64,000 nt of DNA from positions 6,200,001 through 6,264,000 of the forward strand of contig NZ_CP108549.1 in assembly GCF_036010325.1 (NCBI RefSeq). The letters are read 5' to 3'. The position numbers and the translations under genes are program-made. Numbering within the stretch: position 1 is the first letter of the stretch; every line of letters begins with the position of its first letter. Positions 36,693 to 45,941 of the stretch are shown here, piece by piece. The notes under the pieces were generated by a model that saw only the letters and a list, made by a program, of their open reading frames with translations, did no database searches and had not been told where the DNA came from. This stretch comes from Streptomyces sp. NBC_01210. Lineage in GTDB: Bacteria > Actinomycetota > Actinomycetes > Streptomycetales > Streptomycetaceae.

Positions 36693-36830
36693 GTCCGGGT
36701 GGATCAGGTCCTCGCGCTTGAGCAGCAGACGTACGCCGTGGCGGGCGAAGCGCTCGTCCTCGACCTGCTCCACCGGCGACGGCAGCCGCGGCCGCAGCGC
36801 GGCGGTGAGGTCGAACGCTTCCCAGGTCAC
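36693..36830 (-). pseudogene. Orphan 5' fragment of the host deaminase gene
   Basis: GTG 36830 opens about 46 residues homologous to the start of the intact enzyme (R-F-A-R-H-G-V-R-L-L-L-K-R-E-D-L-I-H), ending in L-I-H-P-D-L-P at the element junction. The frame runs on to 36567 with unrelated element sequence. It starts 10 nt after the amidase gene, so the original gene was probably co-transcribed with the amidase. Confidence 0.85.
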
Positions 36831-36840
36831 CTGCCCATTG

Positions 36841-37431
36841 TCACTTCAGACGCTCGTCGATGCGTGCGCGCATCGAGTTCATCGTGAAGCCCCGCGGGTC
36901 GACCTTCCCCGGCTGCCATTCCAGGTGGCCGATCACCGACCGCGCGGTCCAGCCGTGGTGCCGGCAGATCGCCGCCGCGGCCTTCTCGATCGCCTCCAGC
37001 TGGACCGCCGGCCATGGATCCTCGCCGTCGCCGAGGTTCTCGCACTCGAAGCCGTAAAAATGGCGGTTTCCATCGGTGTTCGCCTCGTTGTCCGGCGGGA
37101 GGGCCTTCTCCGCGATGACCGCGCGCAGCACGTCGTCGTCGCCCAGACCCGCGTGGTTGGCGCGCCCGTAGCCGACGAGATGGACTCTGCCGTCCTTGGT
37201 GATGACGCCGTGACAGAGCGGACCCGGCAGGCTCGCGTAACCGTCCCGGCAGATACGGACGGTGCTCGCGGAACCCTTGGTGACGGTGTGATGGATCATC
37301 ACGCCGTGGACCGGGCCCCAGGGGCCCTTGTGGTTGCGGTTGTGCGTACGCCATTCGCCGACTTCGACGACCGTCAGCCCCTCGTCGCGCAGGGCGTCGA
37401 GGAAGCTGTTCGCGGACATGGGTGGTGACAT
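36841..37431 (-). CDS. N-acetylmuramoyl-L-alanine amidase (Amidase_2/PGRP fold), endolysin-like
   Basis: 196 residues from ATG 37431. Zn ligands and catalytic residues fit the PGRP fold: M-I-H-H-T-V, then V-I-G-H-L-E-W and the late K-V-D-P. There is no signal peptide, unlike secreted amidases, so it looks endolysin-like or acts after lysis. GFECEN near residue 130 is typical of this group. The start follows a purine-rich A-A-G-G-A-G-A-C site. Confidence 0.85.
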   Translation of the reverse strand: MSPPMSANSFLDALRDEGLTVVEVGEWRTHNRNHKGPWGPVHGVMIHHTVTKGSASTVRICRDGYASLPGPLCHGVITKDGRVHLVGYGRANHAGLGDDDVLRAVIAEKALPPDNEANTDGNRHFYGFECENLGDGEDPWPAVQLEAIEKAAAAICRHHGWTARSVIGHLEWQPGKVDPRGFTMNSMRARIDERLK

Positions 37432-37671
37432 GGCCGTCTCCTTGTGGGGGTGAGGGGATCGGAGCGGAATGTTCCGGGCGGAATGCTCCGTATCGTGCTT
37501 GTACCCGAACTCCGGTGGAAGGACCATCTGTTCACGCGGTGAGCGAGCCGATCCGGACAGTGCCCCGGGCCCACCCGATCCAGTCCCACTCATTTGTGTA
37601 ATGGCGCCGGAACTCGCTGTGCTGGAAGGCTTCCCTTCGCAGGTCAGACCCCATGATCGAGAGGGAGTCCT

Positions 37672-39096
37672 ATGTCGGTTGGTTCGGTTGGTCCGGTCGG
37701 CGACGAGATCCGCGGGCAGCAGACGGCGCAGCAGCAGAGTCTCGGTACGGCAGCCGCGCGGAACCTTGCGACCACCACCAAATCGGCCCCGCAGATGCAG
37801 GAGATCACCTCACGGTGGCTGCTGCGCATGCTGCCGTGGGTGCAAGTACAGGGCGGTACCTACCGGGTGAACCGCCGCCTGAGCTACTCGGTCGGCGACG
37901 GACGCGTGACGTTCGTGCAGACCGGCGACCGGGTGGCGGTCATCCCCGCCGAGCTCGGCGAACTGCCCGCACTGCGGGAGTTCGGCGACGAAGCGGTGCT
38001 CGCCGAGCTGGCGAACCGCTGTGAGCAACGGGAGTTCGCGCCCGGCGAGGTGCTGGCCGCATCCGGCTCGGAAGCGGGCCGTGTCTTCCTCCTGGCGCAC
38101 GGCCGGGTGGAGCAGCTCGGCACCGGCCCGTACGGCGACGAGGCGGTGCTCGGCGTCCTCGCCGACGGTGCGTACTTCGGCGACCGGACGCTCACGGACC
38201 GGGAAGCCGTCTGGGAGTACACCGCACGCGCGGCGACCGCATGCACTGTGCTCGTCCTGACCAGGGATGATGTGCTGAACCTCGCGGAGCGTGAGGAGTC
38301 GCTGCGTACGCATCTGGCCGGGCTCGCCGAACTGCCGCAGCAGCGGACCAACAAGTACGGCGAGGCGGAGATCGATCTGTCCGCCGGCCATGTCGGCGAA
38401 GCCGTCGTACCGCACACCTTCGTCGACTACGAAGCGGCGCCGCGCGAGTACGAACTCAGCGTTGCCCAGACCGTTCTGAAGGTCCACAGCCGCGTCGCCG
38501 ACCTCTACAACCAGCCGATGAACCAGACCGAGCAGCAGCTGCGGCTCACGGTCGAGGCGCTGCGGGAGCGCCAGGAGCACGAGCTCGTCAACAACCGGGA
38601 GTTCGGCCTGCTGAACAACTGCGACTACGGTCAGCGGCTGCAACCGCACGACGGAGTGCCGAGCCCCGACGACATGGACGAACTGCTGTCGCGGCGGCGC
38701 GGGTCGAAGCTGTTCCTCGCCCACCCGCGGGCCGTCGCCGCCTTCGGGCGAGAGTGCAACAAGCGCGGGCTGGTCCCCGAGACTGTGGAGGTCGCCGGGC
38801 ATCATGTGCCGGCTTGGCGCGGCGTGCCGATCTTCCCGTGCAACAAGATCCCGGTGAGCGACGCCCGTACGACGTCGATCATCTGTATGCGTACGGGCGA
38901 GGCCGATCAGGGCGTCATCGGACTGCAGCAGAGCGGCATCCCGGACGAGATCGAGCCGAGCCTGTCCGCGCGCTTCATGGGCATCGACGAGCAGGCGATC
39001 ATCTCCTACCTGGTCACGGCCTACTACTCGGCGGCGGTGCTCGTGCCGGACGCGCTCGGCGTTCTGGAGAACGTCGAGGTCAGCCGCTGGAGGTGA
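37672..39096 (+). CDS. Family 2B encapsulin shell protein with cyclic-nucleotide-binding domain (EshA-like)
   Basis: 474 residues. A disordered Gln-rich N-terminus, then a strand-rich segment, a CRP/CAP-type cyclic-nucleotide domain (about 100-205; [10 protein letters not shown]...[11 protein letters not shown]) and an HK97-fold shell domain of the SrpI/encapsulin family 2 type (about 225-474; [21 protein letters not shown]). Homologues such as S. griseus EshA assemble into large particles. The next gene is a prenyl diphosphate synthase, the known cargo class of family 2B compartments. A GAGAGGGAG site precedes ATG 37672. Confidence 0.88.
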   Translation: MSVGSVGPVGDEIRGQQTAQQQSLGTAAARNLATTTKSAPQMQEITSRWLLRMLPWVQVQGGTYRVNRRLSYSVGDGRVTFVQTGDRVAVIPAELGELPALREFGDEAVLAELANRCEQREFAPGEVLAASGSEAGRVFLLAHGRVEQLGTGPYGDEAVLGVLADGAYFGDRTLTDREAVWEYTARAATACTVLVLTRDDVLNLAEREESLRTHLAGLAELPQQRTNKYGEAEIDLSAGHVGEAVVPHTFVDYEAAPREYELSVAQTVLKVHSRVADLYNQPMNQTEQQLRLTVEALRERQEHELVNNREFGLLNNCDYGQRLQPHDGVPSPDDMDELLSRRRGSKLFLAHPRAVAAFGRECNKRGLVPETVEVAGHHVPAWRGVPIFPCNKIPVSDARTTSIICMRTGEADQGVIGLQQSGIPDEIEPSLSARFMGIDEQAIISYLVTAYYSAAVLVPDALGVLENVEVSRWR

Positions 39097-39176
39097 ACCG
39101 ACGCGGCCGGGGGCACGGTGCCACGAGGCGCCCCCGGCCCGACTGCTCGGCCCAACACCTCGAAAGGACGACTGAG

Positions 39177-40214
39177 TTGACCATGCAGGACACCGTCGAG
39201 GGCAGTGAGGCCGTCGCGCTTCTCGGACGCACCAGAAGCACCGTCGATCCGCAACTGCGCGCGACAGTCGAGTCGTTGCCGGCATCCATACGCCCCGTCG
39301 CGATGTACCACTTCGGCTGGGAGCACGCCGACGGCACGCCGGCCGCGGGAGCGGCGGGCAAAGCCATCAGGCCCGCGCTCGTACTGGCCGCCGCCCGGGC
39401 GCTGGGCGGAGACCCGCAGCCGGCCGTACGGGCGGCTGCCGCCGTGGAGCTGGCGCACAATTTCACCCTCCTCCACGACGACGTCATCGACGAGGACACC
39501 ACCCGCAGGCACCGCCCCACCGCCTGGACGGTCTTCGGTACCCCGGCCGCCATCATCGCGGGCGACGCGCTGCTCGCCCTCGCGCTGCAGCTGCTCGCCG
39601 AGGACCGGCACCCCGCGTCGGCCGCCGCGTCGAAGCGGCTCGCGGCCTGTGTCGTCGAGCTGTGCGCCGGACAGCAGGCGGACTGCGCCTTCGAGGAGTG
39701 TGCGCCGCACGAGGTCTCCCTGGAGGAGTGCCTCGGCATGGCGACGGCCAAGACCGGGGCGCTGCTCGGCTGTGCGTGCGCGCTCGGCGCGCTGTACGCG
39801 GGCGCGGGTGAGGAGGAGGTGGCTGCCATGGACGCTTTCGGGCGGGAGGCGGGGCTCGCCTTCCAGCTCATCGACGATCTGGTCGGGATCTGGGGAGACC
39901 CCGACCAGACGGGCAAACCGGCAGGCGCCGATCTGGCAGCCCACAAGAAGACGCTGCCGGTGGTCGCGGCGCTGGCATCGGGCACCCCGGCGGGCGCCGA
40001 GCTGGCGCAGCTCTACCGCGGGCCCATGGACGCCTCGGCAGTCCGCCGCGCCGCCGAGGCGGTCGACCGTGCGGGCGGCCGTGACTGGGCGCAGCTGCAG
40101 GCGGCCGACCGGATGGCGGGTGCCGTCCATGAGCTCTCGCGCGCGGTGCCGGACCTGTCGGCGGCGGGCGATCTGCTGTCCCTGGCCGAATTCGTCACTC
40201 GCCGCACACGCTGA
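39177..40214 (+). CDS. Polyprenyl diphosphate synthase, candidate encapsulin cargo
   Basis: 345 residues from TTG 39177 (8 nt after AAAGGA; ATG 39183 gives 343). Trans-isoprenyl synthase fold: first Asp-rich motif D-D-V-I-D-E-D, second D-D-L-V-G-I-W-G-D, and K-T-L-P-V-V. It condenses IPP with allylic diphosphates; product length cannot be read. The gene follows the encapsulin by 80 nt in the same direction. The N-terminal tail before the catalytic fold is only about 30 residues, short for a disordered cargo-loading domain. Confidence 0.85.
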   Translation: MTMQDTVEGSEAVALLGRTRSTVDPQLRATVESLPASIRPVAMYHFGWEHADGTPAAGAAGKAIRPALVLAAARALGGDPQPAVRAAAAVELAHNFTLLHDDVIDEDTTRRHRPTAWTVFGTPAAIIAGDALLALALQLLAEDRHPASAAASKRLAACVVELCAGQQADCAFEECAPHEVSLEECLGMATAKTGALLGCACALGALYAGAGEEEVAAMDAFGREAGLAFQLIDDLVGIWGDPDQTGKPAGADLAAHKKTLPVVAALASGTPAGAELAQLYRGPMDASAVRRAAEAVDRAGGRDWAQLQAADRMAGAVHELSRAVPDLSAAGDLLSLAEFVTRRTR

Positions 40215-40378
40215 GGCCCATGTGGCGCGAGCCGAACCGGAGTTGAGGCATCCGTTTCCCTCCCCCGGAAATGCCTTGCGCTACCACTACAAGTGGAGCA
40301 CTATGGGTGGAGTGGTCACGGCGGGAAACCCCACGCCTTGCGGCCACTCCCCATCACTCCATGACAAAGAGGACCGGC

Positions 40379-40960
40379 TTGCGCAAGCTCAGCTACTTCA
40401 TCGCCGCGTCGATCGACGGCTTCATCGGAGCCCCGGACGGCAAGGCGGACTTCTTCACACAGTTCGTGACCGGGGACTTCCTCGAGTACCTCAGGACGGA
40501 ATGCCCGGACACCCTGCCGACCATGGGGCGCCAGGCGCTCGGTGTGGACGACGCGCCGAACAGCGAGTTCGACGTGATCATCCAGGGTCGGGCCAGCTAT
40601 GACCTCGCCCTGGACATCAAGGTCACCAGCCCGTACGCACATCTGCGGGAGTACGTGGCGTCCCGGAGCATCAAGGAGTCGCCCGACCCGCATGTGGAGA
40701 TCGTCTCCGGCGATGTGGTGGCCAAGATCCGGGAGCTCAAGCAGGAGGACGGGCTCGGCATCTACCTGTGCGGCGGTGCGAACCTGGCGGGACAACTGAT
40801 GGGCGAGGTCGACGAGCTCGTCATCAAGACCTACCCGGTGATCCTTGGCGCGGGCATGCCCATGTTCGCCGCAGAGTTCGGCATCGGTGAGTTCGCGCTC
40901 GACTCCGTGCGCACCTTCGACAATGGCGTGATCGTCAGGAAGTACCGCAGGGAGCTGTGA
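40379..40960 (+). CDS. Dihydrofolate-reductase-like (RibD C-terminal domain) protein
   Basis: 193 residues from TTG 40379 preceded by AAAGAGGA; ATG 40361 is an in-frame alternative. The start R-K-L-S-Y-F-I-A-A-S-I-D-G-F-I-G, the NADPH-binding Y-L-C-G-G-A-N-L-A-G and the final T-F-D-N-G-V-I-V-R-K-Y are typical of the RibD_C/DHFR-like family. Substrate unknown; these proteins are often stress reductases. Confidence 0.8.
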   Translation: MRKLSYFIAASIDGFIGAPDGKADFFTQFVTGDFLEYLRTECPDTLPTMGRQALGVDDAPNSEFDVIIQGRASYDLALDIKVTSPYAHLREYVASRSIKESPDPHVEIVSGDVVAKIRELKQEDGLGIYLCGGANLAGQLMGEVDELVIKTYPVILGAGMPMFAAEFGIGEFALDSVRTFDNGVIVRKYRREL

Positions 40961-41004
40961 CCGCAGGGCTGTCCGGTCTGCCCATACCGCCATATCCTGG
41001 AGGT

Positions 41005-41325
41005 ATGGGCAGCGAAGGGCGCCGGATCGTCCGCCGCCCGCAGGCCGAGGAGAAGGTGTGCCCCGCCTGCGGACAGCCTGTCGGCACGGCCATCAGACGA
41101 CACAAGACGCTAGGGACTTTCGTCCCCGTGTGGGGCCCTGGCCCCTGCCGTAATCCGGAATGCCCCGAGCACGCCGAGGAAGTGGTCGAGAAGCCGTACA
41201 GGTGGCCGAACAGGAAGGCGGCCCACCGGTCGGCCGAGAAGCCGGCCAAGAAGCCGGTGGAGTACTCGGCCGAGAAGGCGAACGAGAACGTGGCCGGGAA
41301 GCCGGTCGACCGACCGGGTGACTGA
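41005..41325 (+). CDS. Small zinc-ribbon hypothetical protein with a Lys/Glu-rich tail
   Basis: 106 residues. C-P-A-C-G (about 17) and C-R-N-P-E-C-P (about 43) could form a zinc ribbon. The last 40 residues are a repetitive A-E-K-P-A-K-K-P-V-type tail. GTG 40957 is in frame but overlaps the preceding gene; ATG 41005 is very close to GGAGG, so the start is unsure. Confidence 0.55.
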   Translation: MGSEGRRIVRRPQAEEKVCPACGQPVGTAIRRHKTLGTFVPVWGPGPCRNPECPEHAEEVVEKPYRWPNRKAAHRSAEKPAKKPVEYSAEKANENVAGKPVDRPGD

Positions 41326-41426
41326 GGTCGACGCGGGGCCCGGCAAGGAGCCCGGCGCAGGGGTCGGGACCACCTGAGGCATCCCTGCTGTTCGGCGGAA
41401 GGAGTCGTACCGCTACAGTCCGCGCC

Positions 41427-41867
41427 ATGTCATCGGAGTCGACGGAAGTCTGGGCGGGCTGGTACCGCGACCGGCTGGGCGCGGAAGCGGTCACGATAGC
41501 GGCGCACGGGCAGCAACTGCGCACGCACATCAGGGGAATCGAGTACGAAGGGGCGACTTTCGCCACCCTCGAGCCGGTGGGCCTGAGCGGCGTGCTGTCC
41601 TCCTGCGTACTGGAGTGGGACATGCCCTTGCCCGTCCACTCGGACGGCTCGGTCCAACGGGCCACGCTCAGCTGCCTGTTGACGCTGGGCGAGGCACAGC
41701 CGGACGGGCAGCTCGACCGCGCCGACCTCAATCTGACCCTGCACTACGGCGGAGCCGCGTACGAATCCGGCGTCGCCGGTGGTGACTTCGACGACGCCCT
41801 CAGCCGTATCCGAGGCCAGCTGCCGCCCGGTGCGGAGCTCGGGCAATCGGCGCCGGTGGGTACCTGA
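41427..41867 (+). CDS. Conserved hypothetical protein (DUF6304-like)
   Basis: 146 residues, acidic, mostly beta by appearance (W-A-G-W-Y-R-D-R at the N-terminus, L-T-L-H-Y-G-G). No signal, no TM, no catalytic motif. The DUF6304 assignment is from memory of similar Streptomyces proteins and is tentative. Convergent with the globin gene, which begins 10 nt after its stop. Confidence 0.65.
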   Translation: MSSESTEVWAGWYRDRLGAEAVTIAAHGQQLRTHIRGIEYEGATFATLEPVGLSGVLSSCVLEWDMPLPVHSDGSVQRATLSCLLTLGEAQPDGQLDRADLNLTLHYGGAAYESGVAGGDFDDALSRIRGQLPPGAELGQSAPVGT

Positions 41868-41876
41868 CGGAGGCCC

Positions 41877-42353
41877 TCAGCGCACTCCGTTCCAGCCCCA
41901 GCGCGGCGTCGGGCCCGGATCGCCGAGATCCGTGCCCACCGCGTCGGCCGAGACCCCACGGGCGATCTTCGTACCCCAGTCGAAGTACTCCACCACCCGG
42001 CGGCGCAGCAGCTCGTCGTCCGGGAGCTCCTTCGCCACCGCGTCCGTCATCAGCTCCATCCAGCGCAGCCGCTGCTCCTCGGTGATCGAGAGCCCGAGGT
42101 GGGCGCGGAGCAGGGCCTGGTGGCCGCCGAGCTCGGCGGTGAAGCGGGCAGGTCCGTCGAAGACCTCGGCCAGCCACACGGCGACATGCTCGATGTGGGT
42201 GGGGGTGAAGTCGGCGAAGACGGGGGCGAGCAGCGGGTCGGTGAGGACGGCGTCGTAGAAGGTGTTGCTCAGCCGCCGCAGCGCGTCCGCGCCGCCCACG
42301 GCCTCGTACAGCGTCGCGGGACGCTCGTCCGGCCTGTCCGTCTCTTCGGTCAC
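41877..42353 (-). CDS. Group II truncated haemoglobin
   Basis: 158 residues from GTG 42353 with GGAGGACCC upstream. The 2-on-2 globin fold: L-Y-E-A-V-G-G-A-D-A-L-R-R-L near the N-terminus, Tyr B10 in F-Y-D-A-V, F-A-D-F in the E helix region, proximal His F8 in L-R-A-H-L-G-L, and Trp G8 in R-W-M-E-L-M. These globins (GlbO) bind O2/NO/H2S. No other redox gene is adjacent. Confidence 0.85.
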   Translation of the reverse strand: MTEETDRPDERPATLYEAVGGADALRRLSNTFYDAVLTDPLLAPVFADFTPTHIEHVAVWLAEVFDGPARFTAELGGHQALLRAHLGLSITEEQRLRWMELMTDAVAKELPDDELLRRRVVEYFDWGTKIARGVSADAVGTDLGDPGPTPRWGWNGVR

Positions 42354-42442
42354 GGGTCCTCCTGGCTCCGGCGTGTGGGTCCCAGGATTCACGGCCCTGT
42401 CCGCAGGCCCAAGCGTTTCCGACTACTTCCGCCGAGAGCAGA

Positions 42443-42473
42443 AGGCGCCCCGCCGTGGGCCGGCGGGGCGCCT
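42443..42473 (-). terminator. 12-bp GC-rich hairpin terminator of snapalysin
   Basis: Arms 42443-42454 and 42462-42473, loop 7 nt, 19 nt downstream of the protease stop (minus strand). Confidence 0.85.
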
Positions 42474-42491
42474 CTCGTGCTCAGGGACCGG

Positions 42492-43151
42492 TCAGGAGAC
42501 GCGGGCGATCGCCGCCGCCAGGCCGTTGGCCCACAGGGCGTCCACCCGGGCACGCTCCTGCGCATCCGGGTTGGCGTTCTGGCACGACGTGCCGGGGCCG
42601 CTGCCCGACATCAGCTCGCTGCACGGGCCCGAGTAGTGGTCCGGCAGGCCGAGCACGTGCCCGGTCTCATGGGCGGTGACCCGGGTGGAGTTGTACTGCT
42701 GGTTCTGCGCGTAGTCGAGGAAGATGTAGCCGCGGCCGTGCCCGTCGGTGCTGGCGTACGAGCCGCGGGAGTCATTGCCCTCGCGGTAGGAGAAGTCCGC
42801 ACCCGAACCTTCCTGCAGTTTCACATTGCTGACGGAGCTGTTCCAGATCTGGGTGCTCTGGGATATCTGGCTGCGGAAGCTGGGTGCGCTGCTGGTGCTG
42901 TAGACGACCGTCACGGCCTGCGCGCCGGGGTTCGCGGCGCGCTTCTCGGCGACCGACTTCACGACGGCGTCGAAGAAGGCCTTCGTCGCCTTCGCATTCG
43001 CCGACGAGCCGGCGTAGGCGGAGTACGACGAAGATGCGGCGGCCGTAGGGGAGTTGGCCGTCGTCGTGGCTGCGGTCGCGGGCACCGCGCTCAGCGCGGC
43101 GGCGAGGCCGATGCCGAGGGCGGCGGAGAGTACGGTTCTGGAGTGACGCAT
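42492..43151 (-). CDS. snpA: Snapalysin (small neutral metalloprotease, M7)
   Basis: 219 residues. Signal peptide (residues 1-28, A-T-A cleavage region) and a Ser/Ala-rich propeptide precede the mature protease. The metzincin-like motif [11 protein letters not shown] near residue 160 gives two His and Asp ligands, followed by the Met-turn in S-E-L-M-S-G-S-G. Four Cys could form disulfides. It is a secreted milk-protein-hydrolysing protease, divergent to its LysR activator. Confidence 0.92.
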   Translation of the reverse strand: MRHSRTVLSAALGIGLAAALSAVPATAATTTANSPTAAASSSYSAYAGSSANAKATKAFFDAVVKSVAEKRAANPGAQAVTVVYSTSSAPSFRSQISQSTQIWNSSVSNVKLQEGSGADFSYREGNDSRGSYASTDGHGRGYIFLDYAQNQQYNSTRVTAHETGHVLGLPDHYSGPCSELMSGSGPGTSCQNANPDAQERARVDALWANGLAAAIARVS

Positions 43152-43209
43152 GTGGGGGGCTCCTGCTCATCCGATGAACGGGTTTGCTTGGGGAGAGTGT
43201 TGAGGAGCC

Positions 43210-43255
43210 TGATGCGTTCCGGATGATGCCAACTGTCGATAGCACGAACGCATCA
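43210..43255. promoter_or_regulatory. Candidate SnpR operator in the snapalysin/LysR divergent region
   Basis: Perfect 10-bp arms T-G-A-T-G-C-G-T-T-C (43210-43219) and its complement (43246-43255), 26 nt apart. LysR regulators bind such sites in the divergent promoter. Confidence 0.6.
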
Positions 43256-43330
43256 CCCTGTCCAGTTCGGCCCCGTGTGCCCCAACTCGTGTGTCTGGTG
43301 TGACAGTTGAGGCAGCTCTACGCTCGGGTC

Positions 43331-44293
43331 ATGGAGCTCGAGGTGAGGCACCTCCGTGCGCTGTGCGCCATAGCGGACAGCGGCAGCCTGCACAAAGCCG
43401 CCCGACAACTGGGCATGAGCCAGCCGTCCTTGACAACGCAGCTGCGGCGTATCGAGAACTCCCTCGGCGCGGAGCTTTTCTCGCGTGAACGCACCGGCTG
43501 CCGGCCAACCCCGCTGGGCCGCTCCGTACTGAGCCGGGCCCGCCCGCTGGTGGCCGAAATGGCCGCCCTCGTCGTGGAGGCCAAGGCGGCCGCGGCGCGG
43601 GCCGGCGGCTCCCAGTTGCGCGTCGGCTTCACCGCCAGCCGCGCGCTGGCAGGCTGGCTGCGCCGGCTGCGCGAGCGGCTGTCCGGAACCGAGATCTCGC
43701 TGCATATGGATGTCTCCGCCAACGCGCTGCTGCGGATGGTCGCCGCGGGTCAGCTCGATGTCGCCTTCGTGCACGAGGTGGAGGGCTGTCCGCTCCTGGT
43801 GCCCGACGGACTCGCCGTCCGCGTACTGGTGGAGCGCGAGCCGCAGTTCATCTCGATGGCCCGCGACCATCCGGCGGCCGCCGCAGCCGTCGTGGAGCTG
43901 ACCGATCTGGCCGGGGACCGCTGGATGGTCGACCCGACGGTGGACGGCGAATGGGACGGGCTGCGCCGAGTGCTCGGCGCCGCGGGCCTCAACCCACCTG
44001 TCCTGCATGGGGATTACCTCACCGCCGCGTCCCTGATCGCGGTCGGCGAGGCGGTCGCGCCGTGCCAGCCGACCTCGGGACCGCGCGAGGACATGGCGAT
44101 CCGTCCGCTGCGTGGCGACCCGCTCGCCGTGCGGCTGCTGCTGTTCTCCAGACGCGGAGCGTGCGTGGAGCTGTACGCGGCGGTGTACGAGGAGCTCGAG
44201 GCGGCGTACCGGGAGGCGGCCCTGCGCGCGGCCGCGTACCGGCAGTGGCTGCTGCGGCACAAGAGCCCGTTACTGCACGCGCCCGCGGCCTGA
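43331..44293 (+). CDS. LysR-family regulator of snapalysin (SnpR-like)
   Basis: 320 residues from ATG 43331. N-terminal HTH (L-R-A-L-C-A-I-A-D-S-G-S-L-H-K-A-A-R-Q-L-G) and the inducer-binding C-domain (about 90-300). Divergent from snpA, as in other Streptomyces where the LysR activator is required for protease expression. ATG 43331 starts right at the M-E-L-E-V-R-H-L-R family start; the upstream in-frame codons are unlikely. Confidence 0.85.
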   Translation: MELEVRHLRALCAIADSGSLHKAARQLGMSQPSLTTQLRRIENSLGAELFSRERTGCRPTPLGRSVLSRARPLVAEMAALVVEAKAAAARAGGSQLRVGFTASRALAGWLRRLRERLSGTEISLHMDVSANALLRMVAAGQLDVAFVHEVEGCPLLVPDGLAVRVLVEREPQFISMARDHPAAAAAVVELTDLAGDRWMVDPTVDGEWDGLRRVLGAAGLNPPVLHGDYLTAASLIAVGEAVAPCQPTSGPREDMAIRPLRGDPLAVRLLLFSRRGACVELYAAVYEELEAAYREAALRAAAYRQWLLRHKSPLLHAPAA

Positions 44294-44565
44294 GGGCGGT
44301 GCGGCGGTCACTCCAGTGGCGTAGAACGGGCGTAGCGCCCCGCCAACTCCCGGGGATGAGTCAGCAGTTCAGGGGGCCGGTGACATCGAAGTCGTGGCCC
44401 AGCATGCCCAGGCACACGTCCCGGGCCGATGCGCGACGGCGACGGAGGGGCGGCTCGGCGGACTGACGGCGCCTCGATTTGTCACGTCGCCGACGGTGCC
44501 GCCGTGGGTATCCTTCCGCGCGTGGCCGACCGGACCGAGTGGTGGGTTCCAGAGGGGGAGAGGCC

Positions 44566-45768
44566 ATGGCGACAGGTAGAGAGCGTTCCCGGATGATTGC
44601 CACCGAGGGCAGTCACCGGGTGACGCCGGCCGAGCTGTTCTTCGACTTGGTGTTCGTCTACGCGATCACTCAGGTCACCGCCCTGATGGCGGCCGACCCG
44701 AGCCTGCTTCGGATGCTCGGCGCGGCCGTGGTGCTGGCACTGCTGTGGTGGTGCTGGTGTTGTTTCGCCTGGCTGGGCAATGTGGTGCGAGCCGACACCG
44801 GGGGGATGTTCGCCGTGCTGGTCGCGGTGATGGCGGTGGTGCTCGTCGTGTCACTGGCCGTCCCGGAGGTCTACACCGACGCGCCCGGCGGCCTGTCAGC
44901 ACCGCTGGTGTTCGTGCTCTGCTACGGCGCCGTCCGGATCCTGCACCTGGTCTCCTACTGGATCTCCAGCCCCGGTGACGAGGCGCTCCATGTGACGCTG
45001 CGCCGGACGGCGCTGCTGTCGGTGGCGCCGCCGTTCGTACTGCTGCTGATCGGCAGCGTGTTCACCGGCGTCACGCAGGTGCTGTTGTGGCTCGGCGCGG
45101 TCGTGATCGACTACTTCGGGGTCTATGTCACGGGGGCCTCGGGCTGGCGTGTCACCTCGCCGGGGCACTTCGCCGAGCGGCACGGCCTGATCGTGATCAT
45201 CGCCTTGGGCGAGTCCATCGTGGCGATCGGGGTGGGGGTTTCCGGACTTCCCCTCACCATGCCGGTGCTGGCAGCTGCCGCCGCGGGCCTGTTGGTCGTC
45301 GCCGGGCTGTGGCGCGTGTACTTCCGGCAGATCAGCGAACCGGCCGAACACCGGCTGACCACTCTGGACGGTGATGCCCGCACCCGGCTGGCCCGCGACG
45401 CCTACACGTTCCTGCACCTGCCGCTCGTCGCGGGAGTCGTACTCACCGCCCTGGGCATAAAGACGGTGCTCCACCAGGTCGCCGACACCGAGCACTACGA
45501 CCTGTCCGAACCGCTGCACGGGGTGGTGGCCTGGGCGCTCGCCGGAGGCGTGGGTCTCTTCCTGCTGGCGGCAGCTGCGATCCTGCTGCGCACCGGCGGC
45601 CGGAGGTCTGTGATCCTCGTCGCCGGAGGGCTCGGCTGCCTGTGCGCGGGAGCGGTCGTCGTCCTGATGCCGGCACTGGTCGCGCTGGGGCTGCTGGCCG
45701 TGGCGGTGACGGGCATGGTGGTCCTGCGCAGCCGGAAGGACCGGGCCGCAGAGACGGGCGGGGCGTGA
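44566..45768 (+). CDS. Low-temperature-requirement A (LtrA) family membrane protein
   Basis: 400 residues from ATG 44566 with GAGGGGGAGAGG upstream. About ten TM helices. The signature E-L-F-F-D-L-V-F-V-Y-A-I-T-Q at the N-terminus and H-F-A-E-R-H-G-L-I-V-I-I-A-L-G-E-S in the middle identify LtrA. Transported substrate unknown. Its stop lies 11 nt before the left-end repeat of the accessory island. Confidence 0.88.
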   Translation: MATGRERSRMIATEGSHRVTPAELFFDLVFVYAITQVTALMAADPSLLRMLGAAVVLALLWWCWCCFAWLGNVVRADTGGMFAVLVAVMAVVLVVSLAVPEVYTDAPGGLSAPLVFVLCYGAVRILHLVSYWISSPGDEALHVTLRRTALLSVAPPFVLLLIGSVFTGVTQVLLWLGAVVIDYFGVYVTGASGWRVTSPGHFAERHGLIVIIALGESIVAIGVGVSGLPLTMPVLAAAAAGLLVVAGLWRVYFRQISEPAEHRLTTLDGDARTRLARDAYTFLHLPLVAGVVLTALGIKTVLHQVADTEHYDLSEPLHGVVAWALAGGVGLFLLAAAAILLRTGGRRSVILVAGGLGCLCAGAVVVLMPALVALGLLAVAVTGMVVLRSRKDRAAETGGA

Positions 45769-45778
45769 GACCGGCGAG

Positions 45779-45838
45779 GAAGACCGCACCCGCTCCGTCA
45801 TGGACGCCGTGCTCGGCGGCCTGCGGACCGGGTGCGGA
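45779..45838 (+). repeat. Left boundary repeat of the accessory island (integrase 3' end)
   Basis: 60 bp, 58 identical to 61562-61621. It reads (in one frame) E-D-R-T-R-S-V-M-D-A-V-L-G-G-L-R-T-G-C-G, the extreme C-terminus of an actinobacterial tyrosine recombinase. Confidence 0.85.
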
Positions 45839-45891
45839 CTGGTCGACAATCCGAAGCACGACGCATGGGCAACGCCGCCGTGACCCGCGCT

Positions 45892-45923
45892 CGCCACGCT
45901 GCCCTGATCGGGGCAGCGTGGCG
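45892..45923. terminator. 13-bp perfect hairpin terminator
   Basis: Arms 45892-45904 and 45911-45923. It lies after the minus-strand FG-GAP gene and also after the plus-strand repeat. Confidence 0.85.
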
Positions 45924-45941
45924 TGTTGGCTCTTGGGTGGG

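Larger units (their letters stand above)
33000..36693. mobile_element. 3.7-kb integrative element inserted in the deaminase gene
   Basis: The edges are inferred from the host gene. Sequence encoding ...L-I-H-P-D-L-P stops at 36693, and coding for (P)-P-G-N-K-W-R-K-L resumes at 33000. Both junctions share GGAGG (33000-33004 and 36689-36693), a candidate short crossover core. Inside are a serine recombinase next to the right end, a structured intergenic region, two small ORFs, an XRE regulator, and a replacement 5' segment for the deaminase at the left end. The exact att cores cannot be fixed without an empty site. Confidence 0.8.
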
